Source: Stropharia rugosoannulata
Lineage: Eukaryota > Basidiomycota > Agaricomycetes > Agaricales > Strophariaceae
NCBI GenBank assembly: GCA_028532985.1
Contig: JANCIK010000009.1
Coordinates: 1,116,001-1,180,000, forward strand
Direction of reading: 5' to 3'
Length of the DNA: 64,000 nucleotides
Shown: positions 45,530 to 58,892 of the stretch, one piece after another
How positions within the stretch are numbered: the stretch's first letter is position 1
Layout: every line of letters begins with the position of its first letter
The notes under the pieces: generated by a model
Databases searched by the model: none
What the model was told of the DNA's origin: nothing
What the model saw: only the letters and a program-made list of their open reading frames with translations
Position numbers and translations under genes: made by a program

Positions 45530-48500
45530 CTAAGACTGCACTGCTTTCAATTCTTGGACGAGGCGCTAAAAAGAAATAGAGTCAGCCATCGATAACATCA
45601 ATAGAAAACGCAATGCAATTCACTTCGGCTTCAACAAGCAACAGCTCCGAGCGGTTCTCGGCGTTAGGATCCATAGTCCGCGCGAGCTTGATACCATATT
45701 CAAGCAGCTGGCGCATATAGTACGGGTTGATGATCGTCTCGTCCTCCTTAATGAAGTCCTTAACTGACTGTGTCGGCTGTGCCGGAGGCGGAGGGGGCGT
45801 GTGCACTGGAAAATACCATAAATATCGAACAAAGCACAACAGAGAACAATGAAGAGCAAAAAAGGGGAAAAGAGCCACATTGTCAAAAAATCAACCACAC
45901 GTGCAAACAAGCGCAACAAGAAAAAGGTTGAAAAAGAGAACATCAACTTACCCTCGCGCTCCTGCATCGCCAACCAACCATGGTTCAACAAGTCCGGGAT
46001 GGTGGCGCGCTCCTTGGGGTTGCGACACAGGCAACTCTTCATGCTCATCACTACATCCTTCCGCACCCTTTGCTTAAGGTGATCGAGCTTCTTCGGAGGC
46101 TCGGGGGCTGCGCCCGACGCGCCCGACGTACTGCTGCGGGGTGAGGGCAGCGTTGGGGTAGCATACTCAGCAAAGTCGATGACGTGCGTCAGATCCGGGA
46201 TCGCTTTCATCTTCTGGTAGACTGAGAGATGCTGGAAGGGTGGCTGGCCGTAAACCATCTGGTACAGAATGCACCCGAGAGACCAGACGTCCGAGGGACG
46301 CCCGACCTTGAGTCGCCGCATACCATCGGGGAGCTCGATCGCCTCAGGACTCATGTAGTTAACCGTGCCGATCTAGCGTCAAGTCGTAAGGAAACGAAAC
46401 AAAAAAGAAGCAAAAGGAATGCACACCTGATGATCACGCTGAATGTTCGTTGTATCGTTGGCAATCGCGTTCGCAATCCCGAAGTCAATAAGCTTCAATT
46501 GGCCGCGCACCAGCACGAAGTTTGCTGGTTTCAAATCCGAATGGACAATCTTCTCCTCGTGAATAACATGCACTGCTTGCAACATCTATGCACCCCACAT
46601 AGATCAGCGTTGGCCTCTAACGAATCACACTTCAAGAGAGGAGCAGTCTACTAACCTGCTGCCAGTAGTATGCGACCCAAACCATGTTCACTGGCTCCTT
46701 CATTTGTTCCTGTAACAGTCTTGCCAAGTCAATCTCGCCGCACTCCATGACGAGAAGCAGGTGGCCCTTGCTGCCCCCAGGCCCAGGCTTGAGTTCACTG
46801 TCGATAAGACGAATGATACGGTTGTTTCCCTCTAGCCGTTTCAGGAGAGCGATCTCGTTCATGTACCCGCTCATCGTCTCTGCGTCAGTTTTGTCCAGTG
46901 AAACGCGCTTGATTGCGTATAACTCATTCGCATGGTTCAGCACCCTGAACACACGCGATGAGCCGCCCTTTCCAATCATGTCCAGCCGAGCATATGCTTT
47001 CTTGTTCACCTGTCCATCAGAACAGCGTCAGTCTGGCAGCTCAGAGCAATGGAAACACGATAAGGTACGCACGACGATGTGTCGATTCAATTGAGCAGCT
47101 GTTGCCTGCGGCTGTGTCACGCTCGAGGCAGCCAGTGAAGGCGCTGACTGAGAATACGATGGTTGCTGTGCAAGCTGCGCCCTCCGTTCGCGCTCTTTGC
47201 CCTTCTCGCGTATTTCTTTCTCCCGCTCCCTGATTTGTTCCTTCTCTTTCTCTCGCTCTCTCTCCCGTTCCCTCTCCCTCTCCTTCTCCCGTTGCTCGCG
47301 CTCTCTTCGGTCTCTTTCTGCCGCTGCTATGCCTGCACCGTACTGATAATCATCGCCACGCTCTACATCTCCCCACGTCTTCCCTGCCGCCTCTGGGGCT
47401 GTCGGACTCCTCCTGTGCTTGGAGAATTCACGCCCAGAGACAGCAGGAGACAGCCGCCCACGTTGTTGGGGCGAAACGCGTCCCCGGACCCCAGGCGGCG
47501 AGTACCGCGACGAGGCCGCAACAGTCAGAGCAGCAGCACTCCGCGACGCGGTTGTAGCCAACGGCGGAGAAGCACGATGGGCGTTATCGACAACAGTGGG
47601 TGAGCTGAGCCCAGGCGCGTACGAACGCAGCGTGTCGGAGTCGCGGCGCTTGTGCGCATATTGCACGCGCGCGCTAGCTGCAGCTTGCAGATGCGGCGGA
47701 GACGGCGTATGCCGCCGGGACGGCGCGTTTGTGATGATAAGATCACGCTCTTGGTCTTGTTCGTCGGCAGCAGCCAGATATTCTTTCGTTGAATCAATCC
47801 GGATCAGTGCGATGAGAACAAACATGGAAGGAAAACGCACTCTTGTATTCGGCTTCCTGCCTTTCGCGCTCTTGCTGTGTGACACGCCGGGGGCCGCCGG
47901 TGTTGGCGTTGTTGTCGGCATTCAGGCCTGGGGGAGATAAGCAATCACGCACTGAGATTTAAATGCATATCTTATATTTACCAAGGCTTGTCCCTGGCCG
48001 CGAGCTCGGGTTCGCTGCAGCGGCATACTGCTGTTGCACCTGCAGCTGATACTCATCATTCGCTACGCAAGCGAAAGTCCTATAATCAGCTTCGCCCATC
48101 TTAACGGAACGTTAAACAAAAACTAACTCAGCGCATCGCTCAGACTCGCTGATCTCCGCATTCGCGTACTGCCAGACAATGAAAGCGAGGAAGGCGGAGC
48201 GCCAGCGGCTGAGGTTGGATGAGCGCTCATCGGCGCCTGGCCCCGCACCACGCGTGTCATGCCCGCGTGAAAGTTCGCAGGCATGACCACAGGTGGCAAA
48301 GGCACGTTGGCGGGATCAACGGCTGCCCCAACGCCATCGTCCTCGTTATCCGTGTCGTCCCCAATAAAAGGAATTGATGAAGGACCGTATCGGTCGCCTC
48401 CAGAGCTCTCATTCTCGCTATGATCGATCTCGGAAATTCTATCGAAATTAGCTGCTGCCGCGCTGCCTGTATATTTTGAGGATACGCTGGCCGATTTCAG

Positions 48501-49355
48501 AATCCTTCCAGCTCGATTCGGACCAGGCAGTACTTGACGCGCTTGCGATATAGTTGCTCGGTGAGGAAGGGACGGATCTGCAGGCGGTCGATTGCTTGCC
48601 CCGCTGCTCAAGTAAACAGCACGGGTAGATGCACGGTTGACTGCTGAGCCAACAGATCGCGTAACAAGAGGAGGGGAGCCTCGTGGCCGTGGAGCAGCTG
48701 CAGTCGAGGCTGAACCCGGTCGCAGAAAACCGTGCTCATCGCTCTCGCCGATGTTTTCTTTCTCCTCTTGATGGCCATACATGGCCACATGGGAATCAAG
48801 AATTTGACGCGCCTTCACTTCACCCATTGAGCTGTGACGCTCCCGTTCATCTTCTATGGTGGTTCTCCGGCCGAGAAGACGGGGTTTCGAAAGCGATGAG
48901 GCGGTTGGAGCAAGGTATGATGGATTGGACTGCACGGGACCCGATGCTACGCGTTGAAATGACCGTGCACTAGGTTTCTCGTGCGATGCAGGAGCGGAGG
49001 TAGTCGGGGACGAAGTCGACCCAGGACCAGAGAGCATTGGAAACGCGCTTTCCGAGCGAGTAAGCGAGGTTCTTGGTACCGGAGACGCGAGAAAGTCGGG
49101 AGAGGGTGGTTTGGGGCGTGGAGGATCAGGTTCCAAACCTCCCTCTTGCGGAGTTGGTGGTGAAGACTGGTTTGATTTTGGTTTATGCCCCTTGGAAAGA
49201 CGGGTCGGGTTTCCATCCTTGTCGAAGATATATTCAAAAGATAGCTCGTAGCTTAAGGACGAGCTGTCGGAAGATGGTGTGGTTGTATTGGAGCGGAGGA
49301 TAGCATGTGTATCATCCGGAGTGCGAGGCGGAGATGGTATTGTGCCGGCGGACAT
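45530..49355 (-). CDS. MPS1: Mps1/TTK-type dual-specificity spindle checkpoint kinase
   Basis: Nine exons (49355-48128, 48062-47982, 47927-47841, 47782-47073, 47009-46656, 46585-46427, 46372-45952, 45805-45624, 45565-45530) encode 1085 aa. The kinase domain starts near residue 706: [11 protein letters not shown] (P-loop), AIKRV (lysine), HSDLKPANF (catalytic Asp837), LIDFGIA (Asp854), [11 protein letters not shown] and [23 protein letters not shown] and the NYMSPEAI substrate loop match Mps1/TTK, which loads checkpoint proteins at unattached kinetochores and, in yeast, acts in spindle pole duplication. About 700 residues precede it, mostly disordered and Ser/Pro-rich, with a highly charged Arg/Glu/Lys coiled stretch (encoded near 47160-47310). 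The last exon has only 12 codons ([11 protein letters not shown] and stop); reading through its intron would instead stop at 45582, but the spliced end is more natural. Confidence 0.9.
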
Positions 49356-50282
49356 GAGCGATTGCGAGGACAGCGACGAAAGCAAAAGACAAAGCGAAAG
49401 AAAGCAACACAATCAACCGAGTCGAAACTGCAACCACGATGCATTGCCCATCCCCCGGCCACCCCCTAAAAATGCACTAGCAGGGGTCCCTGACGCGATC
49501 ACGGGGTCAATACACAAACGCGCCCAACCTCGTTTTACTGCCTCGTGTCAACAACCAAGTCAACCGTCAAGTCCATGTTATATAAAAAGATGATGGACAC
49601 CAAGCACTACATAAGTATACATGGACTCTGTCTGATTTTGAAAGTCCAAAACGGAGCTTTTTTTTTGTTGGTAAATCATCAAGAGTGCGGCTGTGACGAA
49701 CTACACATAAGTACGCTATGTAGGCAATATGTAGGCTAAGTCAGGCCGCAGCCTGTAGGGTAACAAACATGGAGTGGGCATGGACATGCAAGAACATTCA
49801 TCATCCCAAATACTAGCGGATATGACATCACGATGGCGAACATGAACGAATCCAAGTGTCCACTACTTCAGAAGTTAGTAACCCCTTGTTATTTCACAAA
49901 GCATTCCTGGGGCAGCTCCTGGCAGCTCGCTTGGCACTAGTGACATACACACCAAAGTTTATTGGAGCCAATGGGTCATCATAAGTTGTCCAAAGCTCGC
50001 CTGAGCAGGCGTGATGGATCGATGTTGTATGCTGGTTGAATGGCATACATTTCCAGAGCGGAGTTGGGACGGCTGAACGTCAGCATGTTCGGTATTCCTC
50101 CTTGGCGGATACAATACTATTGTATCCGCTACAATCGTTCAAAAACATAAATAATGGTATTACTAATAGAGCCTGTAGATATCCCGGAAACAGAGACAAC
50201 TACGGAGCATGGATCTCTCAAGAGTCTATTTAAATGAAACAGTTGTTTCCCGGGATAAAACAACAGGGGCGGCGACATACCC
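49356..50282. other. Intergenic, Mps1 promoter side
   Basis: This lies between the Mps1 start and the hexosaminidase stop codon. A near-exact direct repeat, CTCCTGGCAGCTCGCTTGG after GGGGCAGCTCCTGG, sits near 49910-49935, and GCGGATACAATACTATTGTA, containing an inverted repeat, is near 50105-50130. No gene is supported. Confidence 0.5.
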
Positions 50283-52560
50283 TTACGCATTCAGATCACA
50301 CACCCCCGGACGCAGGGCGCACCATTCAGGCTGCAGAGAGATCGCGTTAACGCCCCTCTGCCTAAATCTGTACGCCACGTCGTGCAGACGAGGAAGAGCA
50401 GCGTCGCCATCGCCTCCAGGACCCGACCAGAAGACCTTGAATCAAATGCGTCTTAGACTACGTATTTTTCATGAACAATTGAAATACTCACCTCTGCAGA
50501 AGATGCAGCGCGAGGCCAGATAATGCTGTCCAGGTTGGCGGGGCCTGACTGCTCAGTCCACAGAAGGTGCTGGCCTAGAGATAGCTCACTTGAGCTAAGA
50601 TGAGATAGAGGTGATGGTTAGACAAACCTCCAACAACCAGGCTATGCTGATCCGTAGTCAAATTTGCGAGAGGGTCGAAGGAGTACGACTGCAGAACTGC
50701 TCAGTAAACTCACGACAACCTTTCAAGATGGTCTCACCTTTTGCCATGTCTTGAATGGGTCACACCAGCTATTCCCAAGAACGTTTTGCCCAACCCATCC
50801 ACCCGCTCCGCAGTCGAGGTAGAAGAAATCGCTCGCCGCGTGAATGACTTTGAAGCCCTTCTGTGCTACGGCAGCAACGTCGTCCGAGGATATCCAAACC
50901 CTTGGGGCACATGAGACGAATGAACAAAAGGTTTAATGGAAAGAACGTACATAACAAGAGTATCATTGCCAAGGTCAACCGAGTGGTCGAGCAGCATTTC
51001 TGCACAGGGTGGTATTAACTTCAAACGCCAAGTCAGGTCGCCTTGACCCGCTTACCTTCCCATACCACTGGTGTCTTTCCGACCTTTCGCAAAGCCTGGT
51101 GGATAGTCGTCGCGAATGTGTTCAGCGCACCATCCACAGTCGTATTTTGGGCGCCTAAATGTGTACAGTAAGCTTGGCGCGTTGATGCGATCAAAGGATG
51201 GCCGCATACTCAGTTCAGATTGTGTCTGAGCGTCTTGGGTGTAGCAGTTTGCGTTGATCTCATCTCCCCCAGTATTGAAGTAACTTGATTGGAAAAGAGA
51301 TGCGGCAGCGACCAGAAGGTTGCTTGTAAAGTTCACAGTAGCCGGGTTTGCGAGGCGTAATTGACCAGCCGGAGGTTCTGTATTCACAGACAGAGGTCAG
51401 TCCGACTTAGCTATGATTGAAAATTCTGAGTATGAATATCCTACCGTTGGCAAACTGACTCCAAGGTGTTGCATCAGGACACGCAATGTGCTCAGGATGA
51501 GACTGAGCGATTGCGGAAGTGTGTCCCGGGGTATCAATTTCAGCGATCACGTCGATTCCCCGCTGTCAGATTGGAAGTAAAAAAGTTAGTATGAGAGTGA
51601 TCGAGAACGTTGATGGGGCTTACAGCGGCAGCATATGCCACGAGATCTTTAACATCTGCGGGACTGTACGTGGATTGCGCGTTGTAGGCTCCTTTGGCTG
51701 CCAGCTCAGTAAAGCCGGGTACAATTAGGGGGAAAGACTGAGAGTCCACTATGTGCCAGTGGAATGTGTTTATCTTGAGTATATTGGAATTAAAATCAAC
51801 TATTTCAGAATTTATTCGTATCCTCACCTTCACCCAACTTGCAGCGTCAAGGGTACGTTTGATGTCTGAAATGGGGAAACTGCAATGTGACATGGTAAAT
51901 GCAAATCTGCACGGACGTTGAAATGGTTTACTTACAAGTTCCTCGCAGTATCCAACATCAATCCACGGTAAGGCTATGAGTATTTCCAGTTGAGCAGCAT
52001 CCAAATTTATTCAAATCGACACGTACGAAAGCAGGGGAGTCAACAATGTCGAAAGGAGCCTGAAGGGTATATGCATCTCCATTCAGCTCATACCATATTT
52101 GTCCAAACGTAGTCAGGCCTCGGAACAGACCCAACGTCGAATTGGCCTTCAAAGTAGCAGGGGAGCCATCTGCAGGGATTGTAAGCGTGTAGCCTTCTAC
52201 CCTAGACTCGAGGGGCACGATTGCCTCCTGGGATATGCTCTTAACGGGACCGTTGGACGTTAATGAAAGCGATAAAGACGGAAGCGACTTTGCCGCCTTA
52301 ATCACGCCCGCAGAGGATGCCCCGCGGTCGACGACGAGTGCTTGGAGCTGGTCCTTCGCCAAAAAGTTGAGGGTGCGCGAAATGGCGGCAGACAGGTCCG
52401 CTGGAGGATTCTTGATTCCTGCGGTAGTAATCTTGAAGCCATGGCCAAGTTTGAGTGCAGTGGATCCGGTGTTGATCTGTCGGGGCTGTGGCCAGAGAGC
52501 AAAAGACGGAGAGGCGCCCCAGAGAAGCGCCAGTGCAGTGGTCACTTTCCACAACATCAT
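50283..52560 (-). CDS. Beta-N-acetylhexosaminidase, glycoside hydrolase family 20
   Basis: Twelve exons (52560-52027, 51973-51936, 51879-51828, 51773-51624, 51562-51445, 51377-51210, 51154-51056, 50999-50951, 50900-50738, 50688-50628, 50574-50492, 50435-50283) encode 555 aa, usual for the family. A signal peptide is present (MMLWKVTTALALLWGASPSFA). LWPQPRQI and the N-terminal GH20b-like domain precede YRGLMLDTARNFFPISDIK, NTFHWHIVDSQSFPL, GIDVIAEIDTPGH and NTGGDEINANC, where the adjacent Asp336-Glu337 are the catalytic pair. The C-terminal half has VWISSDDVA, LDCGAGGWVG and HLLWTEQSGP. The enzyme removes terminal GlcNAc from chitin oligomers and glycans outside the cell or in the wall. Splice choices were settled by family motifs, for example the donor at 50950 that yields VMVWISSDD. 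An ATATAAG box lies about 90 nt upstream. Confidence 0.92.
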
Positions 52561-53417
52561 TCTTCCCGTGCAGTGATTTGCAGCACGTTGGTTGGTGTTA
52601 TGTATGGGGAGAAGGGGTCAAAGCTGTTTCATTGTTGATAGTCTTCGCTTATATGCGGCCTATACGTTTGAGCCTAGCATTTCGATTTGCTCGGAGGAGA
52701 CAACCATCAGTGAAAGTCACGCTATCACATAAAGAAGCGCCACCCTTATGGACTATGTCTGCATGGATGAATGATATGAATTGTCTTCAAATCGTCATAA
52801 GACCAGTTGAACTATGACAACTCATGGACTATGATGTTATCTTGCCAGAGGTAAAAAATGAATAGCAGTGTAGACCTTGCGGCCACCTCAACTCAAGCAA
52901 ATGCCAGCAGGATGTGGCGCTCAATTTATCGGAGACGTGATTATTGGAGATACTTTTGTTTTATTTTCGTCTGGAAGCATGGTTTTTGAAGACACGCAGC
53001 ACAATGCGAGAGGAAGACTCGGGGCGAAGTCACAGGCAAGTTAAAAATGGAATCCCTCGAGGTCAGCAGAACCATCCTCCGCTGCTGCCGTCGCAAGTCC
53101 GCCTATAATTGTATAACAAACCTTGTAGGACCACCTCACGTGTAAAGGTCTTCACAAGGTCAATGGAACTTCTTCTCCTTTCTGTGAAACGTTGTGTGTT
53201 GTTCAAACCGACGCCCCTGAGCCTCTGAGGAGATAAATGGATGTCTTATCCGCAGATTAGCGGTACCGTTGCAATCCGACGGGTTGCAAAGGAAAGTTGC
53301 AAGTGACCATAAGAAAAGGTGACAAGAGGTTTTGCGTACCAGATTATATGGCAAGTCGTAATTTGCAAAGACTTTAAAAAATGATGAATGAGCATATTTT
53401 AATTGATATTGTTTCCA
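52561..53417. other. Intergenic, nothing recognised
   Basis: Upstream region of the hexosaminidase and downstream flank of the SUN-domain gene. No reading frame with recognisable content. Confidence 0.5.
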
Positions 53418-56400
53418 CTATGAGATGCGTGAAAATCCAAACGTTGGGGGACTTGCTGATCCCTCATTTTCGAGCTCTAAAGAGGCATAGTGCTCTACAT
53501 CCAGCTCGGACCCATTAATACTATCTGTGTCGACCCATACATCTCCCTCGTCCCCGGGTGTCGAATCTATAGTCGACCTGAAGAGCAGGCTATTTTTAAA
53601 TGTAGCCGATTCGAGACCTTGGACCGCATGCTTCGAGTCCGGGAAGGCCGATGCGTCATTACTATCTTCATCGGCGGACCCGTGCTGCCATTCTCTTTCC
53701 TTCCCCGCTCTCACCTGAGCGCTAGAATCACCGCTCCACATTGCGAACCCCTGCTCCTTCTCCCGTTCCTTACTTCGTTTTCCAGAGGTCACCGGCCTGT
53801 TAGGCATTTCGGGCATCGTATTTTCTAGGGATCTCTTCCGCGGGGGCTTCACCGTGCCGACAACATGCAGATGCGCCGTTCTTGCCCACTTCTTCGCGCT
53901 CTTGGGGACGCCCCAAGAGGCACTAGTAGGAAGCATGCCACTAATACTCCCGCTCGAGCCATGGTGAGAGCTCGAGCGCTGTAGCATCTGCGGACGGAAT
54001 ACCGTTGAGATGGGAGTGACTGGCCGCTGGTGGTGAATCCGCCGGTTTACAGGGGTGGATCGGAGCGAGGGCGCCCGGGAACGGGGATTCGAGTTGGATA
54101 AGGTGCGCGTGCGTGTAAGAGGGAAGACATCTGTGTAGGCTGGGGCCGTATTGACATCCATCTCATTGAAGGGTACTTTTGAGCTTGAGGGAAACTGAAT
54201 TCCCTCCTTGTAATCTACTTAAAATTATTAGGAACAGTACGTTATAAATTAGAGAGTGACTTTACCCTGGCGCCTTTGCGCTGTTTGCGCAGGATAAGTT
54301 TTGGATGAGACTGGTCTCGGTCGCGAGAAAGACTTCGGGGTCTTGACTGGACTTGCGCTACGGCTCCCGCTGCCAGGTGACGTGTTCTCTACTCCACCAC
54401 TCGCACGTTGGACATCGATGCTCAGTTTCTTGCCCTTGAAGCGGTCTGTCCAATTATTGCTGAGCCTCAGATGACGCTCACCCCATTGCCTCACTGAGCG
54501 GTTCAGGCGATTTGAGGAGTGATCTAGGAATGCCTCAGCACGGGATCCTCGTGTCAATCCCATGAAGACCAAGACAGCCAGAAGAAGGCAAAGCTGGGCG
54601 ACGCCAAGGCGCTTCTCCAGAACAATCTATGCTATGTTTTCAGCCTCAAATCACAATGTCAGGAGTTCAAATAAGTGTACGCACCTCCTCGCTGAGAAGC
54701 TCTACCCTCATAGCGAGGTCAATGTATTCCATTTCTAGTTGGGATTTCTGCTTGTGCCAGCGTTCTAGGTTCCGCTCATAATTCACCGTATGTGCGCGCG
54801 ACTATGACGTGAATTTAAGCAATTTATCCGTATTGGCGCAACTGGACTCACAATGCCTTCCAGGCGTCCAACGTCCTCAACAAGGCGCTTCATAACGTCC
54901 CTCAATGCCAGATTCTGCTGTTCAATATACCGCATATATAGAGTCTGGTTCATCTCGACTTCCGCCAATCGATTGAGGATTGTACGATAAATAGATTCAC
55001 CGCCCTTCGCTGTCGGGTGTGTATGTGCAGCGGGGATGATCACTGTGGAGGGTGGTTCTGATGAAAATGTTATAACAGAAGCTTCTGAGGGTGCTATGTA
55101 GGCGGGAGAAGATTGGGTTGAAGATGGCTGAGCAGTTGACTGTAGATGAGATTGACTGGGTGATGGAATATGGCTTTCTGTGGAGCTCGGGCTACTGAGC
55201 GATGGTATAAGAGATACGATATCCTCCGTATTAGATGGATTGGGTATATGCTGTGTGGGAACCGATAATGATACATGGGTGTCAGTAGAACGAGAATCAT
55301 TCGAGTCTTCGGTGATGGTGTTAGAAAGGTCCGTGCTGTAAAGAGAGTGATGATAAGGTTCCTTTACTTTTGAAAACGGTGTAACTGGAACTTGATGGTC
55401 GGGAGGGGTTGAAGGTGAAGGAACGGACGCAAGGGGAGAAACTGTTGGTAAATGTTGTGATGAATCAGATGAATACGCCGTTGTTGAATCGACGGATTTC
55501 GTAACCGAGTAGGCCATGCTAGCTGAACCTGGGATATCAGGAGTTGTGGGTATCACGACAATTGATGTGGACGGGAGATGTCTCCTCTTCTGCAACTCAG
55601 CCTGTTTCGCCCGGCTTTCGGACTCCCAAATATCCCATTTCCATTCTTCAAGATGAGTAAGTCCATAAACTCGGAGAAGTGACACTGGGCAATAGTATTC
55701 ATTCCCATAATGAGAATGAAAGTCGATCCGTATAAAACGGTAAAAGTCTAGCAGGTCATCTGGAGGACGAAACGTTTGTACGCCGCGTACATTTTTGGCG
55801 CGATACGTTTGTACAATTGTCCAGGCGTCAGGGTCGTTCGTGTATGTTTTAGCAACACTGACTGTGAAATCCTTGAACACTCCACTAAAGAACTCGAAGT
55901 TTGCCAGTTGTATGGTGTCGATGCGAATATCGTCACAAAGTTCGACAACAACGTGTTGGTTCTCATTAGGAGTGTCGCATGGGCTAAGCATGTACCTATC
56001 GCGTTTTGAGGATAAGATAGATGAGGCCGATTTGGCAGAACGATGGGCTGTATGAACTCTGGCGGAACAATCCAAGCTGGCATAATTGAATCTGTCCGTA
56101 AGAGGTGCCTTTGACGGGCTGAAGTTCGAGCGTCCTTGAGAACCAGAAAGCGCAGAATCCGTGATACCATTCGCGTCTGCGGTTGCTCCAACTGCTGGTT
56201 CACTGGGGTTGTTTAGATCCCAGCTCCCCGTGCTCCCTTCGTTCGCCAACGCGTTGGCTGTACGTTGCGCTGCCTCATGTTCATCTGCCCTGACCGCGGA
56301 AGCTTGCTGCAAACCAAGTTGTTTCATCTTCCATTCCTCAAACGAAAGTAAGACACCATCGTCGACCGGTTCTGAAGGCGTCAATGGCTTGAGACAGCAT

Positions 56401-56537
56401 ATTGGATTTTCAGCCTCCCTGTGCTTCTGTGCCTGGGCAGTTATCGCTCTGAAAGCATCGTTCAATGACGTCGATTGGGAAAGGACCGGGGAAGCGAAGA
56501 ACAGGACTAGGAGTGTCACTGGCAAAGCTGAACGCAT
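53418..56537 (-). CDS. SUN-domain membrane protein, Slp1/SUCO type
   Basis: Four exons (56537-54852, 54801-54685, 54626-54266, 54214-53418) encode 986 aa. A signal peptide (MRSALPVTLLVLFFASPVLS) leads into a lumenal part with LSFEEWKMKQLG. The SUN domain spans about residues 145-300: NYASLDCSARV, SSKRDRYMLSPC, VVVELCDDIRIDTIQLANFE, FKDFTVSVA, IDFHSHYGNEYYCPVSLLRV. A long Ser/Thr/Pro-rich spacer follows, then a coiled coil (NRLAEVEMNQTLYMRYIEQQ, NYERNLERWHKQKSQLEMEY) and one membrane segment at about 608-626. The C-terminal 360 residues are basic, Ser-rich and presumably cytosolic. The SUN domain in the N-terminal half, followed by the membrane anchor, is the layout of Slp1/osteopotentia-type SUN proteins, which sit in the ER membrane and affect folding or stability of membrane and secreted proteins; classical SUN1/2 proteins have it at the C terminus. 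Confidence 0.88.
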
Positions 56538-57228
56538 AGTAAGGAGGCAGAGCCTCGATTCGCAAGTGCCACGCAGACTAAGAGTTGTTGATCCACGACT
56601 GCAATAAATAGAGGCAAGCCTGGTCAGAGGGTGATATACCGAGACACGTTTGGACACGTCGAACAGATGAGCCACAGATTCGGAGGCGTCTATTTTTGAC
56701 GCACATGACACTTGCCAATAACCACCATCTCAACTTTAGGACAATCCTCAGACTTGACCTCCACAAACTTCTATTTACATTCAGCAGCGCATTGCATTTC
56801 CAACAGCCTCTGAATGCAAAGCACTAGGTATCCGACTAAAGGACAAAAATATAGCGACCCGTACAAAGTCCACAGAATGATATCTTCGCCGTTCGGCACT
56901 GTAACCGCAGTCCGAGGCTAAAAAGGCATCGATGCACCCACAATAGTTATACATGCACGAGACCGGAACTGCAAGTATGAGAGCAGAATTTGTCAAGCCC
57001 TTGCACGGTGTGGTAATGATTGCTGGAGCTCAGCTGATCCAACTGTATCGCCTACGGCCTCATACGGCTCTACGGAATGCCGACAATGATAGTTACTTAA
57101 TAATGGCGCTCTATTATTTCTCAAGAGCCTTATCTTGCCTTCAATCTCATCACTAGATATCGCTCCCGCGACAGGATACTCGGTCTAAGCAAAGAAATCA
57201 TCACTCAAGAGTCCAATACTAGACGATC
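56538..57228. other. Divergent promoter region
   Basis: This lies between the minus-strand SUN gene and the plus-strand FMN dehydrogenase. No clear TATA box or gene was identified. Confidence 0.5.
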
Positions 57229-58892
57229 ATGGCAGATCCAACAGCGATCGACAACCCATGGAACTCTTACATGCTAGAGCTGTACTCGAGTAGACAGGCT
57301 CCTCAGCCTCTAGGCACAGTCAACTTCAAAGAGATTGAAGAAAAGGCAAAAGAAAAACTCAAGGATTGCGGAGGTATGTAATCATGAGATCTACAGCACA
57401 GTTGATTATATCTGATCAAGAACCTCCACCTTTATAAAGGTGCTTTGATGTACGCAGGGGGAAGTGCCGGTACAAACTCAACCGAACATGCCAACCTTGA
57501 AGCTTTCAAAAAATGGGGCATCGTTCCGCGGATGCTAGTAAACGCTACTAAGACAGACTTACGGGTCCGCGCTTCCCTTTGCACCCATCTGGATCAATAA
57601 ATAACTAATTAACCGTTTTTAGACTACGATCTTCGGTGTCACATATTCATCACCACTTCTCATCGCTCCCATTGGTGTCCAGGCCATATTTCATCCTGAT
57701 GCCGAATTTAATCCTGCGCGAGCGGGAAAAGCGCTCGGAGTACCCTACATTCTGAGCACTGCCGCCAGCCGGTCCATCGAAGAAATAGCAGAAGCAAATG
57801 GGGATGGACACCGCTGGTACCAGCTCTACTGGTTGGTGATATCAATAGGTTGAATCACATACACTTACAGTCCAATATCCAGGCCCAAACATAACGACGT
57901 CACTCTGTCTCTGCTGAGACGTGCGAAGGAAAACAACTATAGTGCTCTAATCGTAACTCTTGACACCATGTCTCTTGGGTGGCGCCCGCACGATCTCGAG
58001 AAAGCATATATTCCATTTGCACATGGAGTCGGGATTCAGATTGGCACCTCAGACCCTGTTTTCATGTCCCATTACAATCGCCAGCCAGTCGTCGGGCAGC
58101 ATCCGGAATTTCCCTACGATCCGGCAAAGTACGATCAGGGCGCTGCTGCAGGTGACCCCAAGTACAAGGAAGCTGTGTATTTGGGCATGGAGTGGCTTAA
58201 AGAGGCCAATTCAGGTCTCTTCAGGGACTGGGAAGACTTGAAGTTTTTAAGAGACAACTGGGATGGGCCGCTTGTACTTAAAGGCATTCAGCATGTCCGG
58301 GTCGGTATCGGCCTCTTTTACATTACTTCATGACTAAATTGGATATTTCTAGGACGCGGAGAAAGCCTTTGACTCTGGTATAGATGGAATTGTTGTCTCT
58401 AACCATGGTGCGGCGCAGTTAATAATCAAATGAATCCCCCAAGTTGTTTTTTCTCATTTGCGTTTACAGGCGGCCGCCAAGTCGACGGCGCTATCCCGTC
58501 TCTTCTTGCATTAGAGCAAATCATGAAGTCATCCAAAATCAGAGATGCACAGAAATCCGGAAAGTTTACCGTCTTGTTTGATTCTGGCATCCGTACGGGA
58601 AGCGATATTATTAAGGCCATAGCGCTGGGTGCTCAGGCTGTTCTTCGTAAGTCCCTCATTTCCTATTGTCATGCCCATGCATCGGTGGTAGCTGAACGGA
58701 CATCTGACTTCCGATCTTTTGACAGTTGGCAGACCATGGGTATATGGTTCTATTGTCGGTGGGCAAGCTGGTGTAGAGCAGGTCATACGTCACACGATGG
58801 CAGACCTCAACGTAAACCTTTCGCTTGCGGGATATACGAGTCTGAAGGAGATACACGGGAAAGCAGATGAAGTGCTCATGAGACTGAATTGA
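57229..58892 (+). CDS. FMN-dependent alpha-hydroxy-acid dehydrogenase/oxidase
   Basis: Seven exons (57229-57373, 57440-57564, 57623-57831, 57883-58300, 58353-58407, 58470-58646, 58726-58892) encode 431 aa. The TIM-barrel flavoenzyme signature is clear: PLLIAPIGVQAIFHPDAE, STAASRSIEEIAEANG, RWYQLYW, IVTLDTMSLGWRPHDL, SNHGGRQVDGAIPSL with the catalytic His317, then FDSGIRTGSDIIKAIALGAQ and LGRPWVYG for FMN phosphate binding. No cytochrome b5 domain or signal peptide is present, so it is not cytochrome b2; the sequence looks closest to fungal proteins annotated as lactate 2-monooxygenase-like. It should oxidise a 2-hydroxy acid to a keto acid or its breakdown product; the substrate is unknown. 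Two donors (GTCCGC at 57565 and GTCGGT at 58301) are non-consensus after GT but are demanded by the frame. Confidence 0.88.

Noticed and set aside
45582..45623. Alternative Mps1 end by reading through the last intron
   Set aside because: The spliced end gives [11 protein letters not shown] after LLLVEAE, a natural helix with consensus donor and acceptor; the read-through tail has no such character.
47163..47603. Plus-strand frame rich in Leu/Phe/Pro
   Set aside because: It is the antisense of the Arg/Glu-rich coding stretch of the Mps1 gene.
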